From the NCBI RefSeq assembly GCF_001905465.1, contig NZ_LISX01000001.1, positions 358,419 to 422,418 on the forward strand: a DNA stretch of 64,000 nt, written 5' to 3'. Made by a program: the position numbers and the translations under genes. A model generated the notes under the pieces. The model ran no database searches and was not told the DNA's origin. It was given only the letters and a program-made list of their open reading frames with translations. This DNA is from Kitasatospora sp. CB01950 (GTDB lineage Bacteria > Actinomycetota > Actinomycetes > Streptomycetales > Streptomycetaceae). This document shows positions 55,712 to 63,697 of this stretch, piece by piece. Position 1 is the first letter of the stretch. Every line of letters starts with the position of its first letter.

Positions 55712-55768
55712 GAGGGGCGCGGGGAGCCGCGCGGTGCAGGACCGGCCGCGTCGCTCCCCACGCCCCTC
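55712..55768. terminator. Large hairpin between the dTMP kinase and holB genes
   Basis: Positions 55712-55727 pair with 55753-55768 (16 bp, one G-T), enclosing 25 bases. The arm GAGGGGCGCGGGGAGC belongs to the same repeat family as 15685 and 29511. It may terminate or attenuate transcription before holB. Confidence 0.65.
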
Positions 55769-55839
55769 TGCGTTGGGCAGGAGCTGTCCCCGGGCGGCGT
55801 TAGGCTCGTCGGGTCGGCGACGACGAGGAGGAGCGCGGC

Positions 55840-57045
55840 GTGAGTGTGTGGGACGACCTGGTCGGACAGGACCGGGTGGTCGAACAGTTGCAGGCGGCCG
55901 CGCGGGCAGCCCGGGCCGCCGTGCTGGCGGGCCGCGGGGAGGCACCCGAGGGCAACGCCTCGCTGATGACGCACGCCTGGCTGTTCACCGGCCCGCCCGG
56001 CGCGGGGCAGGTGACGGCCGCCCGGGCCTTCGCGGCGGCGCTCCAGTGCACCAGCCCGGACCTGGACCTCGGCGGGACGCCCGGCTGCGGCTTCTGCGAC
56101 GGCTGCCACACCGTGCTCGCCGGCAGCCATGCCGACGTCAAGCAGGTCCGCACCGACGGCCTGTCGATCGGCGTCGGCGACATGCGCGCCCTGGTGCTGC
56201 GGGCCTCCAGCTACCCGACCGGCGGCCGCTGGTCGGTGATCCTGGTGGACGCCGCGCACCGCCTCACCGAAGCGGCCGCGAACGCGCTGCTGAAGGGCGT
56301 CGAGGAGCCGTCGCCGCGCACCGTGTGGCTGCTGTGCGCGCCCTCGGTGCAGGACGTGCTGCCGACCATCCGTTCGCGCTGCCGGCTGCTGGTGCTGCGC
56401 ACGCCCCCTGCGGACGCGGTCGCCGACATGCTGGTCCGGCGCGACGGGGTGGAACCCGAGGCGGCCCGGCTGGCCGCGCTGGCCGGACAGGGCGACATCG
56501 ACCGCTCCCGGCGGCTCGCGGTGGACGATCAGGCCCGGGCCCGCCGCGCCGAGGTGCTGCGGATCCCGCTGGAGGTCGCGGACCTCGGCGGCTGCCTGGC
56601 CGCCGCGCAGCGGCTGGTCGACACCGCGAAGGCGGACGCCGAGGCGCTCGCCGAGACCCAGGACGCCAAGGAGACCGACGACCTGCGGGCCGCGTACGGC
56701 GCGTCCGAGGGCAGCCGGGCGCCGCGCGGCATGGCCGGCGCGGTGAAGGAACTGGAGAAGCGGCAGAAGAGCCGGGCCACCCGGACCCGCCGGGAGACGC
56801 TGAACGTGGCGCTCGGCGACCTGCTGGGCTTCTACCGGGACGTGCTGGCCGTCCAACTGGGCGCGGGCGGGGCATTCGCCAACGAGGACCAGCGGCCGGC
56901 CGTGCAGCGGGTGGCCGGCGAGGGCGCGGCGGAGAACACGCTGCGCCGGATCGAGGCAGTGCTGGCCTGCCGGCGAGCGCTGGACCGGAACGTGGACCCG
57001 CTGCTGGCGGTCGAGGCGATGACGGTGGCGCTGCGGGCGGGCTGA
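55840..57045 (+). CDS. holB: DNA polymerase III subunit delta' (clamp loader)
   Basis: A 401-residue clamp-loader subunit that helps load the beta clamp. It has the AAA+ fold with a broken Walker A, GPPGAGQVTAARAFAAAL, where Gln57 replaces the lysine, consistent with the ATP-independent delta' role. A four-Cys zinc module (LQC... CGFCDGC) and the conserved RSRCRLL arginine finger motif are visible. The GTG is preceded by GAGGAGGAGC. C-terminal helices are involved in collar formation. Confidence 0.92.
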   Translation: MSVWDDLVGQDRVVEQLQAAARAARAAVLAGRGEAPEGNASLMTHAWLFTGPPGAGQVTAARAFAAALQCTSPDLDLGGTPGCGFCDGCHTVLAGSHADVKQVRTDGLSIGVGDMRALVLRASSYPTGGRWSVILVDAAHRLTEAAANALLKGVEEPSPRTVWLLCAPSVQDVLPTIRSRCRLLVLRTPPADAVADMLVRRDGVEPEAARLAALAGQGDIDRSRRLAVDDQARARRAEVLRIPLEVADLGGCLAAAQRLVDTAKADAEALAETQDAKETDDLRAAYGASEGSRAPRGMAGAVKELEKRQKSRATRTRRETLNVALGDLLGFYRDVLAVQLGAGGAFANEDQRPAVQRVAGEGAAENTLRRIEAVLACRRALDRNVDPLLAVEAMTVALRAG

Positions 57046-57213
57046 GCCGTGGGCGGTCGACCGTCGGTGGACCCCGCTCGTCGTTAGCTCGTTCGAGTGA
57101 ACGTGGGGAGACGCCCGTACCGCCCGGCGGCCGGCGGGCGTGCGGTCTTGCACCCTGTGCACTGGCCACGCGCTCGCGTTCGGCCGGTCCTTCCCCGAGG
57201 TGGTGCGTCCCCC

Positions 57214-58332
57214 ATGGCCCGAACGCTGCTCGTCCTGTTGTTGCTGGTGGTGGCTGTGGTGGCGGGCGTCCGGCTGGCCCGGGCGGCGGTGTCGCGCTGG
57301 CGGGACCTGCGGGCCGCGCGGACGTACGGGCTGGCGGTGGAGTCGCATCCGGTGCTGGTTCGGGCCGGGGCGGCGGCCCTGTGCCTGACGTGCGTGGGCG
57401 CGCTCGGGGTGGTCGCGCTGATGGGGGAGCGGTCGTCCGGCCGGGTGGCAGTGCGGCACGCGGCGGCGCAGGTCGGCGCGGGGCGGCCCGACCCCGTCCC
57501 TTCGTCGGTTCCCGTGCCGCCGCCGGTGGAGGTGCTGTTCAGCAATGTGAGCCGTCCGGCGGGCGGTGAGCTGCTGCAGGGCGAGGTGCCCGGTCCGGAC
57601 GGGCGGCTGCGGGCGGTGCGGGTGTGGCTGCCCGCCGAGTACGGGCAGGAGCCGGCGGCCCGGTTCCCGGTGATCGTGGTGCACTCCGGGACGGCCGGGC
57701 GGACTGCCGACCAGGACCTGCCGGACGTGTTCGACGGCGTGGCCTCGGCCGTCGGGCTCGGCCGGGCCCGGCCGTTCGTGCTGGTCGCCCCCGAGGCGCC
57801 GAGCGGCACCGGCCACCCCTGCGAGCTGGTGGCCGCCGCGCCGCAGGCCGTCGCGGACGACGAGGCGCTGCGCGCGGCCGTCGGTGCGGTCTTCCGGACC
57901 CGCCCGGCCGGCCCCGACGGCTGGGCGGTGCTGGGCGTGGACGACGGCGCCCCCTGCGCGGCCGCGGCCGCCCTGGGCCGCCCCGACCTGTACGGGGTGG
58001 GCGCGGCGGTGTCCGGCCGGTACGACGGGCCTGCGCTGGCGGCTGCGGCGGGCGATGCGCCTGGCGGGCCTGCCGGGCCTGCCGGGTCTGCTGGGGCTCC
58101 CGGGGCTCCCGGGGCTTTCGGGGTGCGGACGAGGCTGTTGCTGGCCGTGGCGAAGCAGGACGCGGACGGGCTGGCCTCCGCCCGGGCGGTGCAGGCGGCG
58201 CTGCGGGACGCCGGGGCGCGGGCGCAGGTGCGGATCTCCGACGTCGTCCAGGACTACTCGGCGGACCGGGAGCGGATGCGGCTGCTGCGGGTCGCGGTGC
58301 AGTACTTGACGGAGCAGCTGCCGAAGCCATGA
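57214..58332 (+). CDS. Esterase-like alpha/beta fold protein with altered nucleophile
   Basis: A 372-residue protein with two N-terminal membrane helices (residues 2-20 and 50-70) and an extracytoplasmic domain resembling putative-esterase/antigen 85 folds: RVWLPAEYGQEPAARFPVIVVHSGTAG, PFVLVAPEAPSG and an elbow VLGVDDGAPCAAAAA. The G-x-S-x-G serine is replaced by Asp243 (GVDDG), so normal esterase chemistry is unlikely. A run of Gly/Pro/Ala repeats (residues 285-310) interrupts the fold. The ATG at 57214 fits the helix; ribosome site is weak. Confidence 0.78.
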   Translation: MARTLLVLLLLVVAVVAGVRLARAAVSRWRDLRAARTYGLAVESHPVLVRAGAAALCLTCVGALGVVALMGERSSGRVAVRHAAAQVGAGRPDPVPSSVPVPPPVEVLFSNVSRPAGGELLQGEVPGPDGRLRAVRVWLPAEYGQEPAARFPVIVVHSGTAGRTADQDLPDVFDGVASAVGLGRARPFVLVAPEAPSGTGHPCELVAAAPQAVADDEALRAAVGAVFRTRPAGPDGWAVLGVDDGAPCAAAAALGRPDLYGVGAAVSGRYDGPALAAAAGDAPGGPAGPAGSAGAPGAPGAFGVRTRLLLAVAKQDADGLASARAVQAALRDAGARAQVRISDVVQDYSADRERMRLLRVAVQYLTEQLPKP

Positions 58333-58515
58333 GCGCCCGCCTCGCGGTATGACGATCGGTCCGGGGGTGTGGGCGCGCCGCAGTGGCCCGGGGGTGCGGC
58401 GGGCGGTCGGGTGGCCCGGGCACGGCCGTCGCGGCCGCTAGGCTCGGCCTCCCGGCGACGTCCGGGGTGGTCGGCGTCCGGGCCGGCCCGTTCCCAGGGG
58501 AGAGGACCCACGTTC

Positions 58516-60114
58516 ATGAGAGTCGCCCGGCCCCGCCGGCTCCTGTCCGCCGCCGCGCTGGCCGCCGCCGCGTCCCTGCTGCTGGCGGGCTGCACCTCGG
58601 GCCACCCGGCGCCCACGGCGGGCGGCTCGCCCGACAGCTCGACGGGCGGCCACGCGCCGGCCCCCGCGAACGGCGCCACCCCGCTGGAGCCGCTGCCCAC
58701 CGACCTCCCGGCCGGCCTCGCCCCGTACTACGCGCAGCAGTTGAGCTGGAAGCCGTGCACCACGGACTTCGAGTGCGCCACCTTCAAGGTGCCGCTGGAC
58801 TACGCGCACCCCGGCGACGGCCACGACGTGGAACTGTCCGCGATCCGCAAGCCCGCCACCGACAAGACGCACCGGCTGGGCTCGCTGCTGCTCAACCCGG
58901 GCGGCCCCGGTGGCTCGGCGATCGAGTACGTGCAGAGCGTCGCGTCGCGCTACGACGGCAACGTGCGGGCCGGCTACGACCTGGTCGGCTTCGACCCGCG
59001 CGGCGTCGGCAAGTCCGCGCCGATCACCTGCCTGAGCGGCGACCGGATGGACGCCTACGCGGCCGCCGACGTCACCCCCGACAGCCAGTCCGAGATCGAT
59101 GCGCTGGTCGCCGTCGACAAGGAGTTCGCGGCGGGCTGCTCGGCCCGGGCCGGCGAACTGCTCGGCCACGTCTCCACCGTCGAGGCCGCCCGGGACATGG
59201 ACATGCTGCGGGCGCTGGTCGGCGACCAGAAGCTCAACTACGTCGGCAAGTCGTACGGCACCTTCCTCGGCGCGACGTACGCCGGGCTGTTCCCGAGCAA
59301 GGTCGGCAAGGTCGTGCTGGACGGCGCGATGGATCCCTCGCTGGACGCCCTCACCGGAAACCTCACCCAGGCCGGCGGCTTCGAGACCGCCTGGACGGCG
59401 TTCGCGAAGGACTGCGTCAAGCGTGAGGACTGCCCCGTCGGCCACACCGAGCAGGAGGCCGGCGAGAAGCTCACCGCCCTGTTCAAGAAGCTCGACGCGG
59501 AGCCGATGCCCACCGGCACCAGCCGCCCGCTCACCGAGGCCCAGGCGCTCACCGGCGTCGCCGAGGCGATGTACACCGAGGCCCTCTGGCCGCACCTGCG
59601 CACCGCGCTGGCCGCAGCCCAGTCCGGCAACGGCAGCGGGCTGCTGCAGCTCGCCGACGAGTACTACAGCCGCTCCGAGGACGGCAGCTACGAGAACCTG
59701 ATGTACGCCAACATGGCCGTCAACTGCCTCGACCTGCCGGCCTCGTTCGCCGACCCGGCGGCGGTCACCGCCGCGCTCCCGGACTTCCAGAAGGCCGCGC
59801 CGCACTTCGGCAGCGACATGGCCTGGATGGCGCTCAGCTGCGCGTACTGGCCGGTCAAGGCCAGCGGCGCCCCGCACACCGTCCGCGCGGCCGGCGCCGC
59901 CCCGATCGTCGTGGTCGGCACCACCCGCGACCCCGCCACCCCCTACGCCTGGGCCAAGTCCCTGGCCGGGCAGCTGGAGTCCGGACGACTGCTCACCTAC
60001 GACGGCGACGGGCACACCGCGTACGGGCGGCACAACACCTGCGTCGACGACGCGGTGAACCGGTACCTGCTCGGCGGGGCGGCGCCCGACAACGGCAAGG
60101 TCTGCAAGGACTGA
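58516..60114 (+). CDS. Alpha/beta hydrolase, secreted tripeptidyl-aminopeptidase (TAP/Slp) type
   Basis: A 532-residue lipoprotein (LLLAGC lipobox) of the Streptomyces Tap/SlpD/SlpE family of proteases that remove N-terminal tripeptides. The alpha/beta core has NPGGPGGSAIEYVQS (oxyanion), FDPRGVGKS, nucleophile elbow VGKSYGTFLG with Ser246, and the C-terminal TAP-like domain bearing Asp (TTRDPATPY) and His (GDGHTAYGRHNTC). All triad residues are present, so it is probably active. GGGGAGAGG lies 10 bases upstream of the ATG. Confidence 0.93.
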   Translation: MRVARPRRLLSAAALAAAASLLLAGCTSGHPAPTAGGSPDSSTGGHAPAPANGATPLEPLPTDLPAGLAPYYAQQLSWKPCTTDFECATFKVPLDYAHPGDGHDVELSAIRKPATDKTHRLGSLLLNPGGPGGSAIEYVQSVASRYDGNVRAGYDLVGFDPRGVGKSAPITCLSGDRMDAYAAADVTPDSQSEIDALVAVDKEFAAGCSARAGELLGHVSTVEAARDMDMLRALVGDQKLNYVGKSYGTFLGATYAGLFPSKVGKVVLDGAMDPSLDALTGNLTQAGGFETAWTAFAKDCVKREDCPVGHTEQEAGEKLTALFKKLDAEPMPTGTSRPLTEAQALTGVAEAMYTEALWPHLRTALAAAQSGNGSGLLQLADEYYSRSEDGSYENLMYANMAVNCLDLPASFADPAAVTAALPDFQKAAPHFGSDMAWMALSCAYWPVKASGAPHTVRAAGAAPIVVVGTTRDPATPYAWAKSLAGQLESGRLLTYDGDGHTAYGRHNTCVDDAVNRYLLGGAAPDNGKVCKD

Positions 60115-60191
60115 CCGCGGGCGCTGATCACGGCTGCTGAGCACGGCCGCTGTCCGGATGGCGGACGGTCATGTCAGGAGTGTTCAGGCGT

Positions 60192-60225
60192 GAAGGGGCT
60201 GGCGCTAACATGGCGCAGCCCCTTC
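60192..60225. promoter_or_regulatory. Inverted repeat over a -10-like box before the LysE gene
   Basis: GAAGGGGCTG (60192-60201) pairs with CAGCCCCTTC (60216-60225); its centre contains TAACAT, a good -10 hexamer. A regulator bound to this palindrome would cover the promoter of the LysE-type gene 60 bases downstream. It could instead be a leader hairpin. Confidence 0.45.
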
Positions 60226-60284
60226 GGCGTTCCCGCCTCTCGAACGCTCGATCATTCGGACACTCGGACACCTTGGAGACCGTC

Positions 60285-60935
60285 GTGCTCGGAGTCCACG
60301 ACTTGACCACCTACGTCCTCGGCGCGCTGGTCATCGTCCTGCTGCCCGGACCGAACTCCCTCTACGTGCTCTCCGTCGCCGCCCGCAAGGGCGTCCGCAC
60401 CGGCTACCGCGCCGCCTGCGGCGTCTTCCTCGGCGACCTCACCCTGATCAGCCTCACCTCGCTCGGCGCGGCCTCCTTGCTGCGTGCCAACCCCGCCGTC
60501 TTCGCGGTGGTCAAGTTCGGCGGCGCGGCCTACCTGCTGTGGATAGGCCTCGGCATGATCCGGGCCGCCCGGCAGATGTGGCGCGAGCGGGCCGTCGTCG
60601 ACACCGCCGCCACCGACGCCGTCGAGGCGGACGCCGAGCGGCCGTTCCGCCGCGCGCTGGTCATCAGCCTGCTCAACCCCAAGGCGATTCTCTTCCTCCT
60701 CTCCTTCTTCACCCAGTTCGTGGACACCTCCTACGGCGCCCCCGCCCTCTCCTTCGCCCTCCTCGGCGGCGTTCTGCAGACCTTCTCCTTCCTCTACCTC
60801 TCGCTGCTGATCTTCGCCGGCACCTCCCTCGCCAACGCCTTCCGCCGCCGCAAGCGCCTCTCCGCCGGCCTCACCTCCTCCGTCGCCGTCCTCTTCGCCG
60901 GCTTCGCCGCCAAACTCGCCGTCTCCTCCGCCTGA
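60285..60935 (+). CDS. LysE/LeuE-family amino-acid exporter
   Basis: A 216-residue membrane protein with six predicted helices. It has the family signatures LLPGPNSLYVLSVAARKGVRTG, GVFLGDLTLISLTSLGAASLL and the central ALVISLLNPKAILFLLSFFTQF. LysE/RhtB proteins export amino acids such as lysine, homoserine or leucine. I chose GTG at 60285, with GGAG 6 bases upstream; longer in-frame starts lie in the inverted repeat region. Confidence 0.9.
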   Translation: MLGVHDLTTYVLGALVIVLLPGPNSLYVLSVAARKGVRTGYRAACGVFLGDLTLISLTSLGAASLLRANPAVFAVVKFGGAAYLLWIGLGMIRAARQMWRERAVVDTAATDAVEADAERPFRRALVISLLNPKAILFLLSFFTQFVDTSYGAPALSFALLGGVLQTFSFLYLSLLIFAGTSLANAFRRRKRLSAGLTSSVAVLFAGFAAKLAVSSA

Positions 60936-61033
60936 TCATCGGCGCGTACGGACCACCCCCGGAAACTGTGTAGACTGGCCCGCGTTGCCGATGCGACCCT
61001 GGGCCCACCAGCCCGGTTTCTTCGGTCAGCGGT

Positions 61034-61107
61034 GCCGCCTTAGCTCAGTTGGCCAGAGCAACGCACTCGTAATGCGTAGGTCATGGGTTCGAATCCCATA
61101 GGCGGCT
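61034..61107 (+). tRNA. tRNA-Thr (anticodon CGT)
   Basis: A full cloverleaf can be folded: acceptor GCCGCCT pairs with AGGCGGC, the D arm is GCTC...GAGC, the anticodon arm GCACT-CGT-AATGC reads ACG codons (anticodon 61068-61070), and the T arm is ATGGGTTCGAATCCCAT. The 3' CCA is not encoded. Its 3' end borders a recombinase pseudogene, so it probably served as an integration site. Confidence 0.96.
61086..61107 (+). other. Putative attachment site (attL) at the tRNA-Thr 3' end
   Basis: The T arm and acceptor end of the tRNA are typical crossover sites for tyrosine recombinases, and a recombinase remnant ends 131 bases further on. No second copy is found in the window, so the right junction, if it survives, lies beyond 64000. 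Confidence 0.35.
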
Positions 61108-61112
61108 CTGTG

Positions 61113-61150
61113 AAAGCCCCAGGACTCACTCGCCGTGACCTGGGGCTTTT
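61113..61150 (+). terminator. tRNA-Thr terminator
   Basis: AAAGCCCCAGG (61113-61123) pairs perfectly with CCTGGGGCTTT (61139-61149), followed by further T residues. It closes the tRNA transcript 6 bases past its end. Confidence 0.88.
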
Positions 61151-61238
61151 GCCTTTTCCCGAGGTGTGGGCAGGTGTCGGTGGCGCGCTACAAGATCGCT
61201 TGCGTGAGCGATGCGTGAGCGTGGGTGTTGATCTTGGT

Positions 61239-62062
61239 CTAACTCTTGGTCTCCTTGGCCTTGGACTTCGCCTTCTTCGCGGCCTTCCGCTTCGCCTTCT
61301 CGGCCTCGGCGGCGTCCTTGGCGATCTCGGGCAGGACGCTGGTTCAGATGTCCGAGGTGATCTTGATGGAGGAGTGGCCGAGCATTTCGGACACCACCTT
61401 CATGTCGACCCCGCCCGCGAGGGTGGCCGCGCCGTGGCGGAGGTCGTGCAGGCGGATCGGCGGCAGGCCGGACGCAGTCACGAGCCGCTCGAACATCTCG
61501 GTGACCTTGCCGGGGTGGAGCCGGGAACCGTCCTCGTTGGTGAAGACCCGGCCGGTGTCCTTCCAGGCCGACCCCCAGTCGTCCCGCTCCTTCTGCCGGC
61601 GCTCGCGCTGGTGCCGCAGGACCGCCACCGTGTCGTCGTCCAGCGCCACGGTCCGGAAGCTTCCGTCGGTCTTGGGGTCGGACTCCTCGACCTCCCAGCC
61701 GTCCTGCACGAGCTGGGCCGTCACGGACAGCGAGCTGTTGTCGAGGTGGTCTCGGACCACGGCTGGCCGCACGCCTCGCCCCGGCGAAGTCCGCGGAAGG
61801 CGATCACGTGTCACATCGCGTACAGGCGGTCGGAAGCCACGAAGTCGAGAAACGCGCCGGTCTGCTGCGACGTCCAGACCATCACGGGGGAGGGCTTCAC
61901 GCCGGTCGCCTGCCACTGGGTGACCCGCTCCGGCGTCCAGACCAGAGCCTTCGGCTTGGCGGCCGGGTCGAGCTCGACGTGGGCGGCCGGGTTGAAGGTG
62001 ATCAGTCCCTCGGGGATCGCGTCGTTCAGAGCGGTCCGGAGCGTGGCGCGGGCGGACCAGGG
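61239..62062 (-). pseudogene. Tyrosine recombinase (integrase) pseudogene
   Basis: Remains of a phage/AICE-type integrase. The middle part shows ARATLRTALNDAIPEGLITF... and PERVTQWQATG; a TGA (61811-61813) interrupts DRLYAM-x-HVIAF where Trp or similar is expected; around 61760 the frame shifts; the catalytic domain then continues with LHDLRHGAATLAGG and LGHSSIKITSDI. Its next codon, the catalytic Tyr position, is TGA (61344-61346), after which TSVLPEIAKDAAE and a Lys-rich tail run to TAG at 61239. The 5' end has been replaced by transposase sequence at about 62063. It is inactive. Confidence 0.88.
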
Positions 62063-62377
62063 CTTCGCCGGCCGCCTGGTCGAGTGGACCGCCCGAATCC
62101 TCGGCCGCGACCTGGACATCGTCCGCAAGGCCCCCGACCAGCGAGGCTTCCAGGCCCGGCCCAAGCGCTGGGCGATCGAGCGGACGTTCTCGTGGCTCAC
62201 GGCCCACCGCCGCCTCGCCCGCGACTACGAGAGCAGCCCGGCCCACTCCGAGACCATGATCCGCTGGGCGATGATCGGCATCATGGTTCGCCGACTCACC
62301 CGAGGCCGCCCCGCCACCAGACAAGGCCCACGACCGCTTTCACCCACCGATCCATTAGATCTCAAACACGGTCTGAT
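62063..62377 (+). pseudogene. IS5-type transposase 3' remnant
   Basis: Only the last third of a DDE transposase remains: ADQGFAGRLVEWTARILGRDLDIVRK, then RWAIERTFSWLTAHRRLARDYESSP with the catalytic Glu in VERT-like context, and SETMIRWAMIGIMVRRLTRG. It has no start and abuts the integrase remnant on the left and a second insertion sequence on the right. Its left boundary is an estimate to within a few bases. Confidence 0.75.
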
Positions 62378-63475
62378 TGGGCGTTTCACCCGTAGTCGGG
62401 ATGGTTCATCCTGATTTCCGGGGAGCTCGGGCTGCTGTCGTTCGGTGACGCTTGGGGGCCTGGTGACAGGAGTGCCACTGCTGCGCCTATGTCCGCCGGA
62501 ACTGCGCGATTCCTCCTGTCTCATCCCAAGAAGTCGAGCCCACTGGCTTTTGTCTCTCGGGTACCGCGAGTCCTGGGCAGCGCGGCAATCCCGCAGTATG
62601 CCGTTGTCATGACGGATCGTCGACCGTATCCGAGTGACCTGTCCGACGCCCGCTGGGCCCTGGTCGAGCCCACCCTCACTGCCTGGCGTCGGGCCCGCAC
62701 CGAGCGGGCCCTCGCGTTCGGCCGGCCGCCCGAGCACGAGTTGCGCGACCTGCTGGACGCGGTCCTCTACGTCGACCGCACCGGAATTCCCTGGCGCTAC
62801 CTCCCGCACGACCACCCGCCATGGGAAACCGTCTACGCCTACTTCGCCCGATGGCAGAAGGAGGGGGTGTTCGAGCAGCTCAACGGCCTTCTACGGCGGC
62901 TGGTTCGCACCGCCGAGGGCCGCGCTCCGGAGCCGACGGCCTGCATCATCGACTCCCAGAGCGTGAAGACCTCCACGAACGTCCCCACCTCCTCGCAGGG
63001 CGTCGACGCCGGCAAGAAGATCGTGGGCAGGAAGCGGAACATCGTCACCGACACGATCGGCCTGCTGCTGATGGTCCTGGTCACCGCCGCGAGCGTGCAG
63101 GACGGCACCGCCGGCCGACAGCTGCTGACCGCGGTCGCCACCGAGCACCCCGCCGTCCGCAAGGCCTGGACGGACATGGGCTACAAGAACGCCGTCGTCG
63201 AACACGGCGCCATCCTCGGCATCGACGTCGAGATCGTCCGCCGCGACCCCGCCACCAGGGGATTCGTCGTCCAGCCCCGTCGCTGGGTCGTCGAACGCAC
63301 CTTCGGCTGGCTCATGAACCACCGTCGTCTCGCCCGCGACTACGAAGCCCTCCCGGCCCGTTCAGAAGCCATGGTCCACGTCGCGATGATCAGCCTCATG
63401 ACCCGCCGACTCACCGGCGAGAACACCCACACCTGGCGCGGAACCTGACCATCAGAATCCGGGGTGAAACGCCCA
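62378..63475. mobile_element. IS5-family insertion sequence with matching terminal repeats
   Basis: TGGGCGTTTCACCC (62378-62391) is repeated inverted at 63462-63475; beyond this core the ends are only partly alike (GGATGGTTCA against GATGGTCAGG in the inner part). The element is about 1.1 kb and holds one full transposase. No flanking target duplication of 2-4 bases is evident, so one border may have rearranged. Confidence 0.8.
62609..63448 (+). CDS. IS5-family transposase
   Basis: A 279-residue DDE transposase that looks intact. N-terminal DUF4096-type segment SDARWALVEPTLTAWRR and GIPWRYLPHDHPPWETVYAYF; catalytic Asp in CIIDSQSVKTS; second Asp in WTDMGYKNAVVEHG; Glu in RRWVVERTFGWLMNHRRLARDYE. 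It lies between the inverted repeats at 62378 and 63462. The ATG at 62609 gives the usual MTDRRPYPSDLSD start; longer in-frame starts at 62489 are unlikely. Confidence 0.92.
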   Translation: MTDRRPYPSDLSDARWALVEPTLTAWRRARTERALAFGRPPEHELRDLLDAVLYVDRTGIPWRYLPHDHPPWETVYAYFARWQKEGVFEQLNGLLRRLVRTAEGRAPEPTACIIDSQSVKTSTNVPTSSQGVDAGKKIVGRKRNIVTDTIGLLLMVLVTAASVQDGTAGRQLLTAVATEHPAVRKAWTDMGYKNAVVEHGAILGIDVEIVRRDPATRGFVVQPRRWVVERTFGWLMNHRRLARDYEALPARSEAMVHVAMISLMTRRLTGENTHTWRGT

Positions 63476-63697
63476 GTGAGGGCCAAGAGCACGACTCCGC
63501 CGGACCAGCTTTCGGCACTCTTCAAGCACTACATGCGGGCGTACATGGCCCAGCCTTCGGAGGCCGAAGCAAACGCCGTCAAGGCCGTGCAGCATTCGGT
63601 CTCCGCAGGCGGCACCGAATGGATCACGAATAGGAAGGCGCTAGCCCACGTCATGGCCACCCACCTGACGATCTGGCCGGCAGGCAGCGGGAATTGA
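63464..63697 (+). CDS. Unknown 77-residue frame starting in the IS terminal repeat
   Basis: The frame begins with GTG inside the right repeat of the insertion sequence, so its first five codons are IS-derived. The rest (DQLSALFKHYMRAYMAQPSEAEANAV, then TEWITNRKALAHVMATHLTIWP) looks like plausible protein and may be the surviving 3' part of a gene cut by the IS. I do not recognise it. GC is lower than in the core genome. Confidence 0.35.
   Translation: MKRPVRAKSTTPPDQLSALFKHYMRAYMAQPSEAEANAVKAVQHSVSAGGTEWITNRKALAHVMATHLTIWPAGSGN

Noticed and set aside
61113..61150. Riboswitch or attenuator after tRNA-Thr
   Set aside because: It follows the tRNA by 6 bases and has terminator form with a T-run; no downstream intact gene depends on it.
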